A DNA stretch of 64,000 nt from Ostrinia nubilalis (GCF_963855985.1 NC_087095.1:17122001-17186000); one strand, 5' to 3'. Shown: positions 10,946 through 22,803, numbered from the stretch's first letter. Notes: a model not told the origin generated them from the sequence alone. Numbers and translations are program-made.

Positions 10946-11624
10946 CAGGGTGTCCCGTAATGTAACGTCAAGCCGAAACTGGGTGTTGAGGCAAGTTGTG
11001 CTGGTTATCAGAAAAATATAAAAAAAAATCTATGTGGCATATTTTCAAAATAATAGGCATTTAAAAAAAATCTAAAAATTCTACTCCAGGTAACGGTCCT
11101 TTTACTCGTGTTGCCACAAATCTTCACTTTTTCCAAATTTTTTTTTTGTTATGTAACCCTGAATAATGCTTCTCTAAATTGTTATCAAAATTACAAAACC
11201 AGCTGCTCCAACTTGGATGAAAAAAATACATTATTCCCAAAAAAAATTTCTAAATAAAAATTTTGCCTAGTTTAAACTGACTGTACTGAAAAAAAAAATG
11301 TACTACGCGAGTGTGGCAAGTGACGTCATAATTTGGCGCATTTAGTAAGGATTCCAAAATGGTATAACACTTGGTAAATTTTTGCTGTAATTGTCGACAA
11401 TTTTTGGTTTTTTGGAAATAGTCCCGTTTTTAACTTTATCTACCTTGGTTAAAAATTATTATTCTAATGTGCCCAAAATTCAAGTTTCTGTGACTGACTA
11501 CCGTACAGTCAGTCACAGAAACTTTTGTCAACATGGCAGTAATTAGTAGTTGACATACTGTGACAAAAGTCACCCGTGCGCGCGCGCCTTTACTACCTGC
11601 TCTGCCTGCACTTGTACTTGGTAA

Positions 11625-12227
11625 CAGGGATAATAAGGATAATAAGGATAATAAGGATATGAAGTTTCGGTTATGGATACGGTTACGGATATTAGAATAA
11701 TATTATACCGGTTTCGGTTACGGTCACGGATATAAAATAATTTCAGATTATCCGAAAGTTTCGGATAATTTCGGTTACGGAATTATTAGAATTTCAAAAA
11801 TGTAGGTATAATACAAATAGCAAGATGCTGCGTGAGCGTGACCCATATAGCTACTTTATGTACCAACTAAGACGACACCTATGTATGATAAAGGTAAAAC
11901 AGGCTGGCATATTAGATGGTGCCAGCGAATGCCAGACAAGTTGGTAACAAATATTAAGATTTAAGGTACAATTCCAAGACGGGCCGCAGACCGCAAACTG
12001 CAACCGCAAACTGCAAAACTATGAAATCGGCAGCGCGGCATTGCAGCTGCGGCGTGTATACTGCAGATTTCATAGAGTTTTGCAGTTTGGATTTGTACCC
12101 TTAGACTCCGCCTTTATCCGAAACTATCCGTAACTTTTGAATTAGTTTCGGTTACGGTTATGGATATTTTTTTATTTCGGATATCCGATAGTTTCGGTTA
12201 CGGTTACGGATATCCATAACATCCCTG
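11625..12227. mobile_element. hAT-like non-autonomous element (603 bp) inside the fold-back
   Basis: Termini CAGGGAT and ATCCCTG are flanked by a perfect 8-bp direct repeat CTTGGTAA (11617-11624 and 12228-12235), the length produced by hAT transposases. Subterminal regions repeat TTTCGGTTACGGATA in both orientations, and GGATAATAA is tandemly repeated at the left end. No ORF. It carries a smaller element at 11962-12103. Confidence 0.8.
11962..12103. mobile_element. Short inverted-repeat element nested in the hAT-like element
   Basis: The left end TAAGGTACAATTCCAAG faces the right end TTGGATTTGTACCCTTA. Inside, CTGCAAAACTATGAAATC pairs with GATTTCATAGAGTTTTGCAG, and GCAGCGCGGC / GCAGCTGCGGC fill the loop. 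Target duplication is not obvious. Confidence 0.55.
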
Positions 12228-12835
12228 CTTGGTAAGATGGCCCTCTCCGTCCCGCTCATACCTTTTAAAATGGCTTCTCCACCTCACTTAAGCCAGAAAC
12301 TTGAATTTTGGGCACATGAGAATAATATTTTTAACCAAGGCAGATAAAGTTAAAAACGGGATTATTTCCAATAAACAAAAATTGTCGACAATTACAGCAA
12401 GACTTTACAAAGTGTTATACCATTTTGGAATCCTTACTAAATGCGCCAAATTATGACGTCACTTGCCACACTCGCGTAGTACAATTTTTTTTCAGTACAG
12501 TCAGTTTAAACTAGGCAAAATTTTTATTTTGATATTTTTTTTGGGAACAATGTATTTTTTTCATCCAAGTTGGAGCAGCTGGTTTTGTAATTTTGATAAC
12601 AATTTAGAGAAGCATTATTCAGGGCTACATAACAAAAAAAAAATTTGGAAAAAGTGAAGATTTGTGGCAACACGAGTAAAAAGACCGTCACCGGGAGTAG
12701 AATTTTTTGATTTTTTTTAAATGCCTATTATTTTGACAAAATGCCACATAGATTTTTTTTTATATTTTTCTGATAACCAGCATAACTTGCCTCAACACCC
12801 AGTTCCGGCTTGACGTTACATTACGGGACACCCTG

Positions 12836-13888
12836 TATAGTTCTTGCAATATTATCAGATTTTCAAATGAGTCATAGCTAGCTATGGTATGAAAATGTTT
12901 GTGGTGACGTAAGAATATTTTCGTTAAAAGTTTTACTTACGTTTACATGACTAAACCATATTAAGAGTTCCACCATTAATAAATCACTTACTATCTCATC
13001 TTATCGTGTAATGTCCGTGATCAGCCGAATGTGTGTCGTTTGTCATAGATCGTTACGCACTTGATTGATCGTGCTAACAGCGCTTGATACGGGCGCTCTG
13101 TAGGCCATTTGACTGCTATTTGTTGAACATGAACTGGATTTCATTTACTACATCAAAGACCTTGAGAAACTTGCTAATTTTAAGTTAAATAAAAATGTGT
13201 GAAAAAACATTTCACAAAGTAAATCTGTTACCGAGTTTGTTATAATAATATACTAATTGTTAAGGGTGCACTTTTTTAATTAAAATATTAAAATTGTTTT
13301 AAGAAAATATCATTATTTCAATACAGTGATGAGGCTATTTGAGACTAGGAAAAAAAAGAACCATTAATTTATCAAAGATGCTATAAAAGGATTACCACGA
13401 AGAAAATATGACATAGCCAACGGTACCTACATGAATATAAATTAAAAAAAATATCATCATTTCTTCGTCCTATCATCAGTACTTCATTTTTGTAATCATG
13501 GATACCTTTGACGATGTCAAACAGAAATTGCTTAAAATTGAAAACGAAGTACGAGCATAACGTGATTTCGTATTCCATTTTTGAGCGTGTCACCTCATAG
13601 ATAGTATTGATGCCAAACGTCGACAAAATCCGCCGTGGGGTATGACCACAGCCTATGAAATGAAACTGTAAAAGAACAACGTTACGGGACAGCTTCAAAG
13701 GAAAAATTAATCTGGATCAAAAAGTGAAACGGAAAAGATTTTTGGCCTTTTCGATCCAGTATTCATACTCGTATTTTCATAAATAGTTTTCTTACTTCCC
13801 AAATAATAAGAGTCAAAACGATAGTCGCTACATAAAAACATGCAACGTTCAAAAAAAAAATTTATTTTCCTGACGTCTTCTATTGATA
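12836..13888. other. Unannotated sequence
   Basis: No repeat copy or RNA found. A 105-codon minus-strand frame at 13381-13698 has no recognisable domain. Confidence 0.4.
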
Positions 13889-14324
13889 TAATTAACTTTT
13901 AAAAAAAATAAAACCGACTTCAAATGCGTGAACACAAAAAAAAGTAAAATATAAAAATATTGCGTAGGTATAAAAAAGTTCATACCCAATTTTCCACCCT
14001 TGGTGGTGAAATATTTTCTTCAAATTCGCATGAAACCACCCTTTTGATAATACCTATTCAACAAAAAAATAATAGTTCAAATTGATTTATAATCGGCGGA
14101 GATATTGCGTATAAAAAAGTTCATCCCCAATTTTCCACCCTTGGGGGTTGTTTTTTCTATTATTAAATTTAAATGGGACCACCCTTGAGGTATTACCTAT
14201 ACGCCGAAAAAAGATTTGTTCAAATCGGTTCATAATTGGCGGAGTTATCGCGTAACAAACATAGAAAAAAAAAAAAAACATACGGGTCGAATTGAGAACC
14301 TCCTCCTTTTTTGAAGTCGGTTGA
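13889..14324 (-). mobile_element. Helentron-like non-autonomous element, complete
   Basis: On the minus strand the element starts TCAACCGACTTCAAAAAAGG and ends AAAAGTTAATTA. AACCGACTTCAAA at the 5' tip is repeated in inverted form about 30 nt inside the 3' tip, an asymmetric inverted repeat. Internal ~140-bp subunits repeat. Flanks are A|A on the plus strand (T|T on the element strand), the target context of Helentron/Helitron2-type elements. No protein is encoded. The same ends occur at 25733-26160. Confidence 0.6.
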
Positions 14325-16131
14325 AAACTATATAAAACGACACGATCAGTCCATCCCATCTACTAACTATAGAAAGTCTGTATGAACTTATTTATCAAGG
14401 TTATTTTTTGGTTAAAAAACTGTATTAAACTGTGATCACGAAGCTGTGACTGCACATATATTTTATTTCACTGTACGAACATTCACTTTGCACAATACAT
14501 TCGTTGTTTGTCACGAAAAACATTGAATCTACGCGTGTAAAATATTTTTCAATTCGTCCGTGAAACGAACGCGAATCTCAATCATCGGAACTGAATATGA
14601 ATTTGTTCAGATGATTTACGATACTTGCCGTTTAATTTTATTTATTAAAAGTTGAATCACCTTACACTGCGTATGATAAGTGACATTGTTGTATTGTGAT
14701 ACCGACAGGTACATCAATAAGGGTTTTCGCGATTGAAAAATCCGCCAGATGGCAATACGTAGACGCGAGGTCCAAATGCTTGGTTATTTTTGACATGACA
14801 TTGACAGATATGTCAAAATCAACGTAAATAAAACAGTGTCAAATAGTTTTTTTAATAAAGCCATTTAAAATTTTCTTTCAAATGTTTGTGTTCACTCTAG
14901 TGAATTTCAACTAATTAGGCCATAGATTTTGAATTACAAATAAATGATTTCTTTCTTCATGACACCACTAACCGTGATCAACTTTTAAATGTATTTTCTA
15001 TCTACCAGAATTTTCTAGTTTCGGTCACCAGGCAAGACTCCAATATACCAGTGCAATTTACTTTTATAATACTTTTATTTAGCTACCTGAAACTTAATTA
15101 CTTATGAACAATTGAAACTAATTAATTCTGAAGATACTTAGAAACAAGATAAAATAATTGACCTTTAGTTACAAATAATTAAAATTGAAGTATCGTTGAA
15201 AAAATACAACAAATAAGTATTGAAAGTTGCCCTGGGATTGCGAATTCGATACCCAATATTTATAATTGTTTTTGTTATTGTTCCGTTTAATATTTCCTCG
15301 CTTAATAACATCGTGAAACAAATATTTTAATAACTTTGTTTTAGACGAACTTGTTATTTAGAAAATTGAGCTTACATCCGTTATTACACGAGTTTTAACA
15401 TCCATGAACGGTAACTACCATGATGCTCACATTTTTTAAAATAGTATAATTATAGCACATAACAAGCATTCGCTTTGCAAGTCTTTATTCTGCTATTAGC
15501 ATTTTTGTCAGGAAAATCGTCTAAATAAAGCTAGGTTTATTTTATCACAAGGATAGGGAAAACTAATATTTGCGACATTTAAATTATTTGTAATTTAAAC
15601 CAAAAACGAAAATTGATGGAGCTTAAATCTTAGGGTCAACTATTCAGAGAAAAACGTATAACAGACGACAAAAAAACTTACAAATGTCTTAAGAAATTAC
15701 ATAATATTTTGCCACGGAGAGAAGCGTATTGGCATCAGTTTTTTAACAATTTTAAGCGAGCGGTGTCGCGGGTAATGTCTAGTGTTAACAAAATAATTAA
15801 CTTTTGAACTTGTAAAGGAATTGTTGTTACGTAAACAAGTCATTTCTTTGAAGGCGAAGCTATGATTAACACTTCTGACTTTGGCAACTTCGAGATTGTT
15901 TTATTGAACTGACTTCAACTTCAAAAAGGTTAAGATTTCGCCGTTAAACAATATTGTAAAATTTTCGTAGCACGTTTAAGATTTACTTATAACTTGAAGG
16001 AGGAAATTTGTGATTTGCCTATTGTGTTGCTTTAGGAATGTAAGTAGATACTTAGTAACTTATTTGAGAGTAACTTTCACTTGAAACACAGTTCAATACC
16101 TATGCTAAAAAAAGTAATAAATATCACTTAC
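14325..16131. other. Unannotated AT-rich sequence
   Basis: No ORF above background, no repeat pair and no RNA signature seen. Confidence 0.45.
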
Positions 16132-16170
16132 CTTATAATCCATTTCCTCAGACTTCCATAGTCTCCGATC
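16132..16170 (-). CDS. Candidate 39-nt internal exon of an unidentified gene
   Basis: Read on the minus strand, TTTTTTATTACAG (an acceptor with its T tract) is followed by 39 nt and then GTAAGTGAT (a near-perfect donor). The 39 nt are 13 codons and stay open in phase 0, giving DRRLWKSEEMDYK. A second frame is also open; the third has a stop. The exon length is a multiple of three and the surrounding sequence is unique within the window, unlike most of the region. I do not recognise the protein. If real, it is a microexon inside a large intron of a minus-strand gene whose other exons lie outside the window or were missed. The main alternative is a chance pairing of splice signals. Confidence 0.4.
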
Positions 16171-16283
16171 CTGTAATAAAAAAGAAGCATAGTTTAAATT
16201 TCAGTTCTGCTGACAATGTTGTGAAAACTGATATATAGGTCTGTAACAAAACCTTGTCAAGTGTATTTTAAATAGGTAACTAA

Positions 16284-16473
16284 TCCTACTCCTACTAATA
16301 TTATAAATGCGAAAGTTTGGATGTTTGTTACACTTTCACGCAAAAACTACAGAACGGATTTTGTTGAAACTTTATAGTATTATTGTTTGTAACCCAGATT
16401 AACATATAGGCTATAATTTATGCCGATCTGTGACACTAAATTTCACGCGGTTGAAGCCGCGGGCTAAAGCTAG
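16284..16473 (+). mobile_element. Short non-autonomous Helitron
   Basis: Starts TCCTACTCCTACTAATATTA and ends AAAGCTAG, flanked by A on the left and T on the right, with no target duplication. Just before the end, CACGCGG-TTGAA-CCGCGGG can form the Helitron 3' hairpin. Relatives with the same end rules are at 19681, 36124, 57115 and 61871. Confidence 0.7.
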
Positions 16474-17132
16474 TTTGCTAAATATTGCTAAGTAAAAATA
16501 ATATTTTACTATGGAATCTCTATATCAAACAAAATCTTTGTTATATTTTTACGATCCGCGGCCGTCTCAAAACATTTTCCTATCTCAAATCTCTCGTAAA
16601 AATATTCTCAGATTATAAACCTCGGTTTTGTTTACGAGTGCGATAAGACTTGCTCGTTACCGCCTACATTCTCGGCACAGGGGGTTACTTCGAAAAACGT
16701 TAACCAAAATTTCGAATGTTGCCACCCCTTTCACACAAAGCGAAATTCCAGCATGAGCGACGGTGACAGGTAGATCCGTAACTACGAAAAGAGCGTTTCG
16801 GGGTAGCCCTGCAGACACGATTTGATGACGGTGATTAAAAGTTAGCTCGTACAAGACTACGGCCAGACGTGCCCCGGCAACCAGTGACGTCACAAGGCTG
16901 CCAATATGTATGTGAAGCTACACAGGCATGCATCTTATGTACTTGAAATAAGAGCGATTTTGTGACTGAGAAGTACTACGCCATATTACCAGGATTGTCA
17001 TTAATCATTTTCTATCCCAAAGAACCTGTCTGATGATTAGACAACCTAATTAATGCTGAGCAGTCTTTAATGATTAACGCTAATGGGAGCAAGTATTTGA
17101 ACATCAAAACTTAAGCTTCATTCAGATGACAC
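16474..17132. other. Unannotated sequence
   Basis: The GC-richer block at 16650-16890 contains TGACGTCAC and no repeat copy. The minus-strand frame at 16657-16893 shows no known domain. Confidence 0.35.
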
Positions 17133-17254
17133 TAAGGCTAGTTGCACCATTTTACTTTAACTTTGACAAACATCAAAAATCTGTCAAACTCCATACAAAA
17201 AACACCGGTTATCGTTAAAGTTACGGTCAAAATTAGGTGGTGCAACTCAGCTTA
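17133..17254. mobile_element. Short MITE, TTGCACCA family
   Basis: TAAGGCTAGTTGCACCA faces TGGTGCAACTCAGCTTA. The centre holds CTGTCAAACTCCATACAAAA. Copies or remnants lie at 22932-23030 and 30486-30600 in the opposite orientation. Confidence 0.65.
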
Positions 17255-18242
17255 AACATTTTATTATGCCTGGCTACAGTCCGAAAGACCTTGAATGAAC
17301 TTATATAGACTGAAATAATGAAAATATTTTTAAAAAATCGTTAAAATCAGTAAGTAACGGGAACATACTCTGCTAGGATTCTCAGATGCTGTAGCAGTAT
17401 AAAATATCACCAACCAATAATCCCATAAACTTTGTGATTTTTGATAACGGGAAAAATACAACCACCTCTACATCAACGTCATTGGCTGCGTTTGGACGAA
17501 AATAGCTGTTAGCAAAATGGCAACCGCCGAAACTTTAGCACGTTTTCCTCGCCGACACGTTTGCTAACTTCAAAAGTGACGTTTTCCTATTTTTTTTTTG
17601 CAGTGATAGCACTTACCGCTAAAAGGACGCCATTTTTCTTACTAGCGCCAACTAGCGCAATTATTTTGGCCAAACGCCCTCATCAACCATCCATCGACCA
17701 GTCAATAATCACAATAACTCACAATCACATAAGTACAATTACACCCAACAGTTAATAAATTTGTGATTTACAGTTTAATGAACACGATTTTCGACCGCAC
17801 TTTACAACGATCGGCTGATCTACTCGACTACGAGCAAATGGCGGGCATGGTCGGTAACATTTCACTTCTACCCACAGTATAAATTTTATAAATAAAATGG
17901 GGATGTGCAATGTTTTAAAATAATAGCTCTAATTACTGGATTTGAACACAGCACCCGTTCAACTAAATTAATGTATTTTCACAATTAAAACGCAAGTCCA
18001 ATCAATGTCTTTTATTTGAAAGAAGTTTTGAAATCGTTCTGTGAAATTATTGACAAGTTCAAATGAATGTCAAAACGCAAAGAGAAGACAAATGATATTC
18101 GACCTTATTCATATCATACAGTTTTGTAACATAATACAAAAAGATTTTATTATAATAAAAAGTAAAAAAACTAAAACCCAACTACGACAAAAAACAACGC
18201 TGAAAAAGTATAAAACAAGATTTTCAGAATACTGAACTGAAC
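17255..18242. other. Unannotated sequence with weak inverted ends at 17470-17690
   Basis: GCGTTTGGACGAAAATA at 17489 faces TATTTTGGCCAAACGC near 17665, a loose inverted pair that could be a decayed MITE. Nothing else was recognised. Confidence 0.3.
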
Positions 18243-18396
18243 AAAGTTGCCAATGTAGTTGCATAGTAATTTTCATGTTTGGAAAACCGCAGTCACACGT
18301 TGTCAAAGTTCTACGGTAGGTAGGTACTCGTATATGTAACGTGTGACTACGCCTTTCCAAACATGAAAATTACTATGCAACTACATTGGCAACTTT
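18243..18396. mobile_element. Fold-back MITE (154 bp)
   Basis: A 43-bp arm starting AAAGTTGCCAATGTAGTTGC at 18243 is repeated perfectly in inverted form ending at 18396, and pairing continues through GTCACACGTT with a few mismatches. Only about 36 nt separate the arms. The short minus-strand frame here is a by-product. Confidence 0.75.
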
Positions 18397-18434
18397 ACAT
18401 CATACATACATACATACATACATACATACATAGC
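18397..18434. repeat. (CATA)n microsatellite
   Basis: About eight copies of CATA directly follow the fold-back element. Confidence 0.85.
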
Positions 18435-18989
18435 CTGTCAAAATCATAACCCTCCTTTTGCTTTGCCGTAGTCGGGTAAAAATCACAAGCACTCTGTCTC
18501 TGTTGCGTTTCCTACGTAATTTACAACATTATTTTTAACGACAAAAATGGAACTGAATTTTGTATACTAGCCCCCATCAAAAGTTAAACACTTGCTTAAC
18601 TTAAGCTTGTTGAACACTGTTTTAAAATTACTTTTCCGAGTGTGTAATTATTTTCAGTATGGAGGAATGTACCTATCTATGGTAGTATCTATGGTAGTAG
18701 ACTTCTATCACACCGTGTTGTAAGATTTATAGGTACTTTTACATAAAACCTCCAATACAACATTTCAGTATCTATCTACGAGTCGTATCGCGTTGCGTGC
18801 TTTAAATCGAATCGGGAATGCGATTATGATCGGAATCGACTCGCAATCCTATTGCTTTTCAATAACCTCTCGCATTTTCCGATTTGAGCATAGACACACG
18901 GAGATTTTCACTCAGATTCGGTTTATTTCGTCCAAATCGACGAAACGATGTTGTTATCAATACACGCGTTTTCTTTAGAAGTTTCTTAT
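18435..18989. other. Unannotated sequence
   Basis: No gene or repeat copy recognised. Confidence 0.45.
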
Positions 18990-19150
18990 CTAGCTTTAGC
19001 CCGCGGCTTTGACCGCGTGAATATGTTTTTCTCCTTTACACAATATATCATGTCTACAATTCAATCTATTGTCAAAACTGCATAAAAATCCTTTGATATG
19101 TTTTTCAGTGAAGTACGATCTGACATATAGTACCCGGCGGAGGATTTTGT
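18990..19150 (-). mobile_element. Helitron 3'-end fragment
   Basis: Minus strand ends AAAGCTAG, preceded by the hairpin-forming CACGCGGTCAAAGCCGCGGG, as in the Helitron at 16284-16473. The 5' terminus (ACTAATATTATAAA) is missing and the left boundary is approximate. Confidence 0.5.
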
Positions 19151-19530
19151 TTTACTCTTTAGTCATACTTATACATACATGACATGTTCATAAACTAATT
19201 TAAGTCTTAAGTCCACTTAAATATTCTAACTTTAGTCTTAATCTCAAATAAGAACTCATTTATAAATACCTATCTGTTTGGCTGGAGTTTGTAAAGGCCA
19301 AAAGTTGGAGATTAGACTTATTACAAAATTTAACCTAAAACTTATTCTAGATATTAAGTTTGAGTGAACTTGAGTAAGAATGGACTTTTATTAGAATTTC
19401 TGACTAAACATTTTATTTTCACATCAAATAAATATTGTTTCCAACGATCACATCAATAACCTAGCCAAAATTAATAATTGAAAAATACACTTATGAATAA
19501 TGATTATTACAATATAAATGTAATGAAGTA

Positions 19531-19672
19531 AATACTCACGCCCTCCGCAGGACTCGAACCACCAACCACAGGCGGCATCGTAGCCGGCACTCGCACCACT
19601 CGACCACGCGTCCGCTAAGGCTGTGGAAAGTGTGAAAATACATGTTAATGTGTTGTCTTTGAACTGATTTAA
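19531..19672 (-). mobile_element. tRNA-derived SINE, second family
   Basis: Minus strand carries a box A-like GCGTGGTCGAGTGG and box B GGTTCGAGTCC. The 142-bp unit is matched over its length by 20161-20303 in the same orientation, including CTGTGGAAAGTGTGAAAATA. The heads read like tRNAs but the unit repeats with a non-tRNA tail, so a SINE is preferred over a tRNA gene. Confidence 0.6.
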
Positions 19673-19680
19673 TAATTAAA

Positions 19681-19871
19681 CTAGCTTTTATAAATTAAGT
19701 TTGTCACAGATCGTCATAAATTATAGCCTCTATGTTATTCTGGGTTATAAACAATAATACTGTAAAGTTTCATCAAATCCGTTCAGCAGTTTTTGCGTGA
19801 AAGAGTAACAAACATGTTAACATGACATCCAGACATCCATACAAACTTCCGCATTTATAATATGAGTAAGA
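19681..19871 (-). mobile_element. Short non-autonomous Helitron
   Basis: Minus strand starts TCTTACTCATATTATAAATG and ends AAAGCTAG, between A and T. The internal CGTGAAAGAGTAACAAACAT motif is shared with 61871-62085. Confidence 0.65.
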
Positions 19872-19892
19872 TAAATGTTGAATGTAAAATGT

Positions 19893-20130
19893 GAAAATCA
19901 AGTGGTAGTAGGCGGAGCACATAGCTCGCAGGGCTGATGGCCGGTGGGGCAGAAAAGTTCTCGAGTGGCGACAACGAGCCGGAAGACTTAGTGTGGGCAG
20001 GCTCCTCACTAGATGGACCGACGATCTGGTGAAGGTCGCGGGAGGTGCCTGGATGCGGATGGCGCAGGACCGATCGTTTTGGAAATCTTTGGCGGAGGCC
20101 TTTGTCCAGCAGTGGACGTCATTCGGCTGA
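19893..20130 (+). pseudogene. RTE-type reverse transcriptase C-terminus
   Basis: The plus frame reads KIKW, two stops, AEHIARRADGRWGRKVLEW, then the signature TRWTDDLVKVAGG, WMRMAQDRS and EAFVQQWTSFG before the true stop at 20128-20130. This is the conserved tail of lepidopteran RTE-clade endonuclease/reverse transcriptases (family call from memory). The copy is 5' truncated and has two adjacent stops near its start, so it is dead. Confidence 0.6.
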
Positions 20131-20160
20131 AACGAACGAACAAAAACAAAATGTATTATA

Positions 20161-20303
20161 AATACTCACGCTCTCCGCGGGTCTCGAACCACCAACCACA
20201 GATGGCACCGGAGCCGGCACTCACACCACTAGGCTACGCGTCCGTCAAAACTGTGGAAAGTGTAAAAATACTTTTTAATAGAGTGGTCTCTGAACTGATT
20301 TAA
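20161..20303 (-). mobile_element. tRNA-derived SINE, second family
   Basis: Partner of 19531-19672, same orientation. Minus strand has TAGCCTAGTGG and GGTTCGAGACC, followed by the shared ACTCACG end. The pair brackets a Helitron and an RTE tail. Confidence 0.6.
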
Positions 20304-22199
20304 ATACTTAATGGCAGTGCTAATAAAACAATATAAAATTAAACTAGCGTACAAAACTCAACAAAATTACCCGAAAATCACCCATAAATGTAATCCTGTG
20401 ACCTAATCAAGATAATTTAACTCCCACTCCTCCTCATACACGCCCTCACGTTTGATGGTGTTTAAATCCCCATTAGTGACGTGAGAATGACGTCGTTCAT
20501 TTTAAATATCCTTTGAGTATTAAGATTAGAGCTAATGAAACGGAAAGGTTTCCATTATCTACTTTGTACTGTACAGAATGACCGTAGAGTAACATTCAAA
20601 GATAACAATATCAAAATGTGTAAAAGATTCGATTTTCATGTACTTACCTACTTGTATGAAATAAGTTTTACAGGAGCAGAACAATACCACATACTTGGTT
20701 AAGATTTTAAAAATGATCATTACAATAAATTTCTTCAATATGTTATGTGTTTGAAATTACTCTTACAACATACCTTATTCAAAATTTCTTCAAAATCATT
20801 CAGTAACCAAGGCTCAAAGGAAACTCTGGAGGCAAAATAGTGCAGGATTGCGTTGTCAGAACTGCATAACATCACGGGTTTGAAGTAAACTGTTCACCAA
20901 TCCGCAGTCCATATAATTTTACACACGGCAGAAACACAAAATACTGTCAATAATATGAAACATTTTTGGAAAAACACGTACAGTGAAAAACATCTTTGGT
21001 TCAGTCAATCATAAAATGTTAAAGTTTTAGTTCATACATTTCACTGCACTACCACATCGCGACACGTTAACTTCACTATGATTTAAATAAAAGTTTATGA
21101 TAATACAAACACTTTGATTAATTAAAAATTATGTAATGTTTGAACAATGAAAATTTTCCAACTAAATGCGCAGTAGCAGGCATGGCGATCCGTTCGAAAT
21201 TCAAAATTTTGAGGACGCTTCAACTTTATTCGTAAACTTTTTTTAAAGCCAAGGCATAAAGCCATACAGCCTACATCTTCGGTGAAAGCTGTTTGAACAA
21301 AAATTGGAATTTGGAATGCATTCTTGAATCGATGCTTTTCTTTATTCAATCTATGGGCTGCAAAGAGGTTTACTTGTGATTACGGAAAAAAAGAAAAATA
21401 ATGTCAGGTTGACACTTCGTGTGCTTCGATATTTTGGAATTTTGGATGTAGGTAGTTCACAGATATGGATAGATGCAGCATGTGTCAAAAATTGTATGAA
21501 GCCGAGCGTGCCACTTTTTAAACGTCATTAGTGTCATTTTAGCGAATTTTAGTGATTGCCGCAACGTAAAAGTAATCGTATCATCGTACTGCATTCGCAA
21601 AGTCATCGAAAGATATCGTGTGACTCGATTCGAAAATTAATTAATTCCGATAAAACTGATAATTTGTTAAATACAAAACCAAAAGCATCTTTATTTACCT
21701 TTTTAAAATAAAGTAATTCTTACAAATCGTCAAATCTCGTTTTTTTTTTTTACCCTACCAGCGTTTCAAGACATAAATTTGTCAAGTGCATGAATACATG
21801 GATCAGTGTGTGTCTTATTGTTATGAGTAAGTACGGTTCCTTGGGATCGGTATGAGTGCACCACATACATACAGGGACCATGGTTTTAACTCTTAAGAGT
21901 ACATCACAGGATATGTATTAAAAACAATGCTACTTTATACTTCTTCTAATGCTACTTTATTCTAATTAATTATTTGCTACTTGTGCTGTTAATTACAATT
22001 CTCAATCCGTAAATAATATCTTCTTTCTACCGTGTTCGTACTACTGTTCTCGTAAAATCATCGAGACCGATTGTTGTAATCGGATTACATGAACATCACT
22101 CGACCATGTATGTCCATTTGGACATATCGGAATGGCACGCTTTGACGATCAACTTGCTGTATCTACTCTAATCCATATCTGTGAGGTAGTTCAGTGGTG
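20304..22199. other. Mostly unannotated; weak inverted ends at about 21455 and 22185
   Basis: CACAGATATGGATAGATGCAGC at about 21457 faces a diverged GCTGTATCTACTCTAATCC plus ATATCTGTG near 22185. The arms could bound a decayed ~0.7-kb element. Otherwise no ORF or repeat. Confidence 0.3.
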
Positions 22200-22518
22200 T
22201 ATTTTACTTGTTGTTCTTGTGATATAGTTTCGTGTTTTAATTTGATGAAAAGTGTGGATTTGCTCGTTATTTTCATACATACTTGACGAATGGACAAAAG
22301 TTATTGTATGAACAGTGTAGTGCGTGTCTCAAAGTGTGTTTTTCTTATTTTTTTTACTTTCATTGGTTCCGCCTTTGGCAGTCCATAGCCGGCTGGTATT
22401 TTTATAAAATCATAGTAAAACTTGTGATCGTTAAATTTTTTAAACTTGTGTTTAAATTCACATTTTTATGATTGTTAAATGTGCGTGCTTCTAAAAGAAT
22501 CGATTCAGAGAATTTCGA
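22200..22518 (+). other. Possible 5' untranslated exon ending in a strong donor
   Basis: The stretch ends GAATTTCGAG followed by GTAAGTGC at 22519, a near-consensus donor. It contains no convincing coding frame. About 680 bp downstream a good acceptor opens a second possible exon (23197-23242). The start is arbitrary because no promoter motif decides it. Confidence 0.2.
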
Positions 22519-22645
22519 GGTAAGTGCAATATTTTTTAACGGTATTGGATACTTTCGGTTTTGAAATTTTTTTTTGATTTAATTTTACTTATAGCAAAAC
22601 GTTTTTACGTAACTGATTACCGCATTTGCGTGGGTAGGTATAATC

Positions 22646-22803
22646 ATCATCATCATTTAAGCCATAGTACGTCCGCTGCTGAACATAGGCCTCCCCCAAT
22701 GATTTTCATAAAATAAGGCTGGTAGTGGCCTGCATCTAGCGCCTTCCAGCTACCTTTGTGAGGTCGTCGGTCCATCTTGTGGGTGGACGTCCTACGCTGC
22801 GCT
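22646..22803 (-). pseudogene. RTE-type tail with (ATG)n end
   Basis: Minus strand gives KRSVGRPPTRWTDDLTKVAG, then a stop and frame loss, then KSLGEAYVQQRTYYG and a run of GATGAT. It belongs to a different RTE subfamily from the WTSFG-ending copies. The same (ATG)n tail occurs at 43582-43668. Confidence 0.6.

Larger units (their letters stand above)
10946..12835. mobile_element. 1.89-kb fold-back DNA element with 0.54-kb inverted arms, TA-flanked
   Basis: The ends are CAGGGTGTCCCGTAATG and CATTACGGGACACCCTG, with TA at 10944-10945 and 12836-12837. The left arm (10946-11490) and right arm (12294-12835) match almost along their whole length, from CAGGGTGTCCC to CAAGTTTCTG. TA duplication with CAGGGTG ends suggests a non-autonomous Tc1/mariner-superfamily element, by inference. 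No transposase frame is present. The 0.8-kb centre holds a hAT-like insertion (11625-12227). Frames in the arms, such as 12463-12657, are by-products. Confidence 0.8.

Noticed and set aside
20630..20665. AG|GTAAGT-type junction on the minus strand, a possible recursive splice site
   Set aside because: TAGGTA/TAGGTAAG strings are frequent background in this window and the pyrimidine tract is weak.
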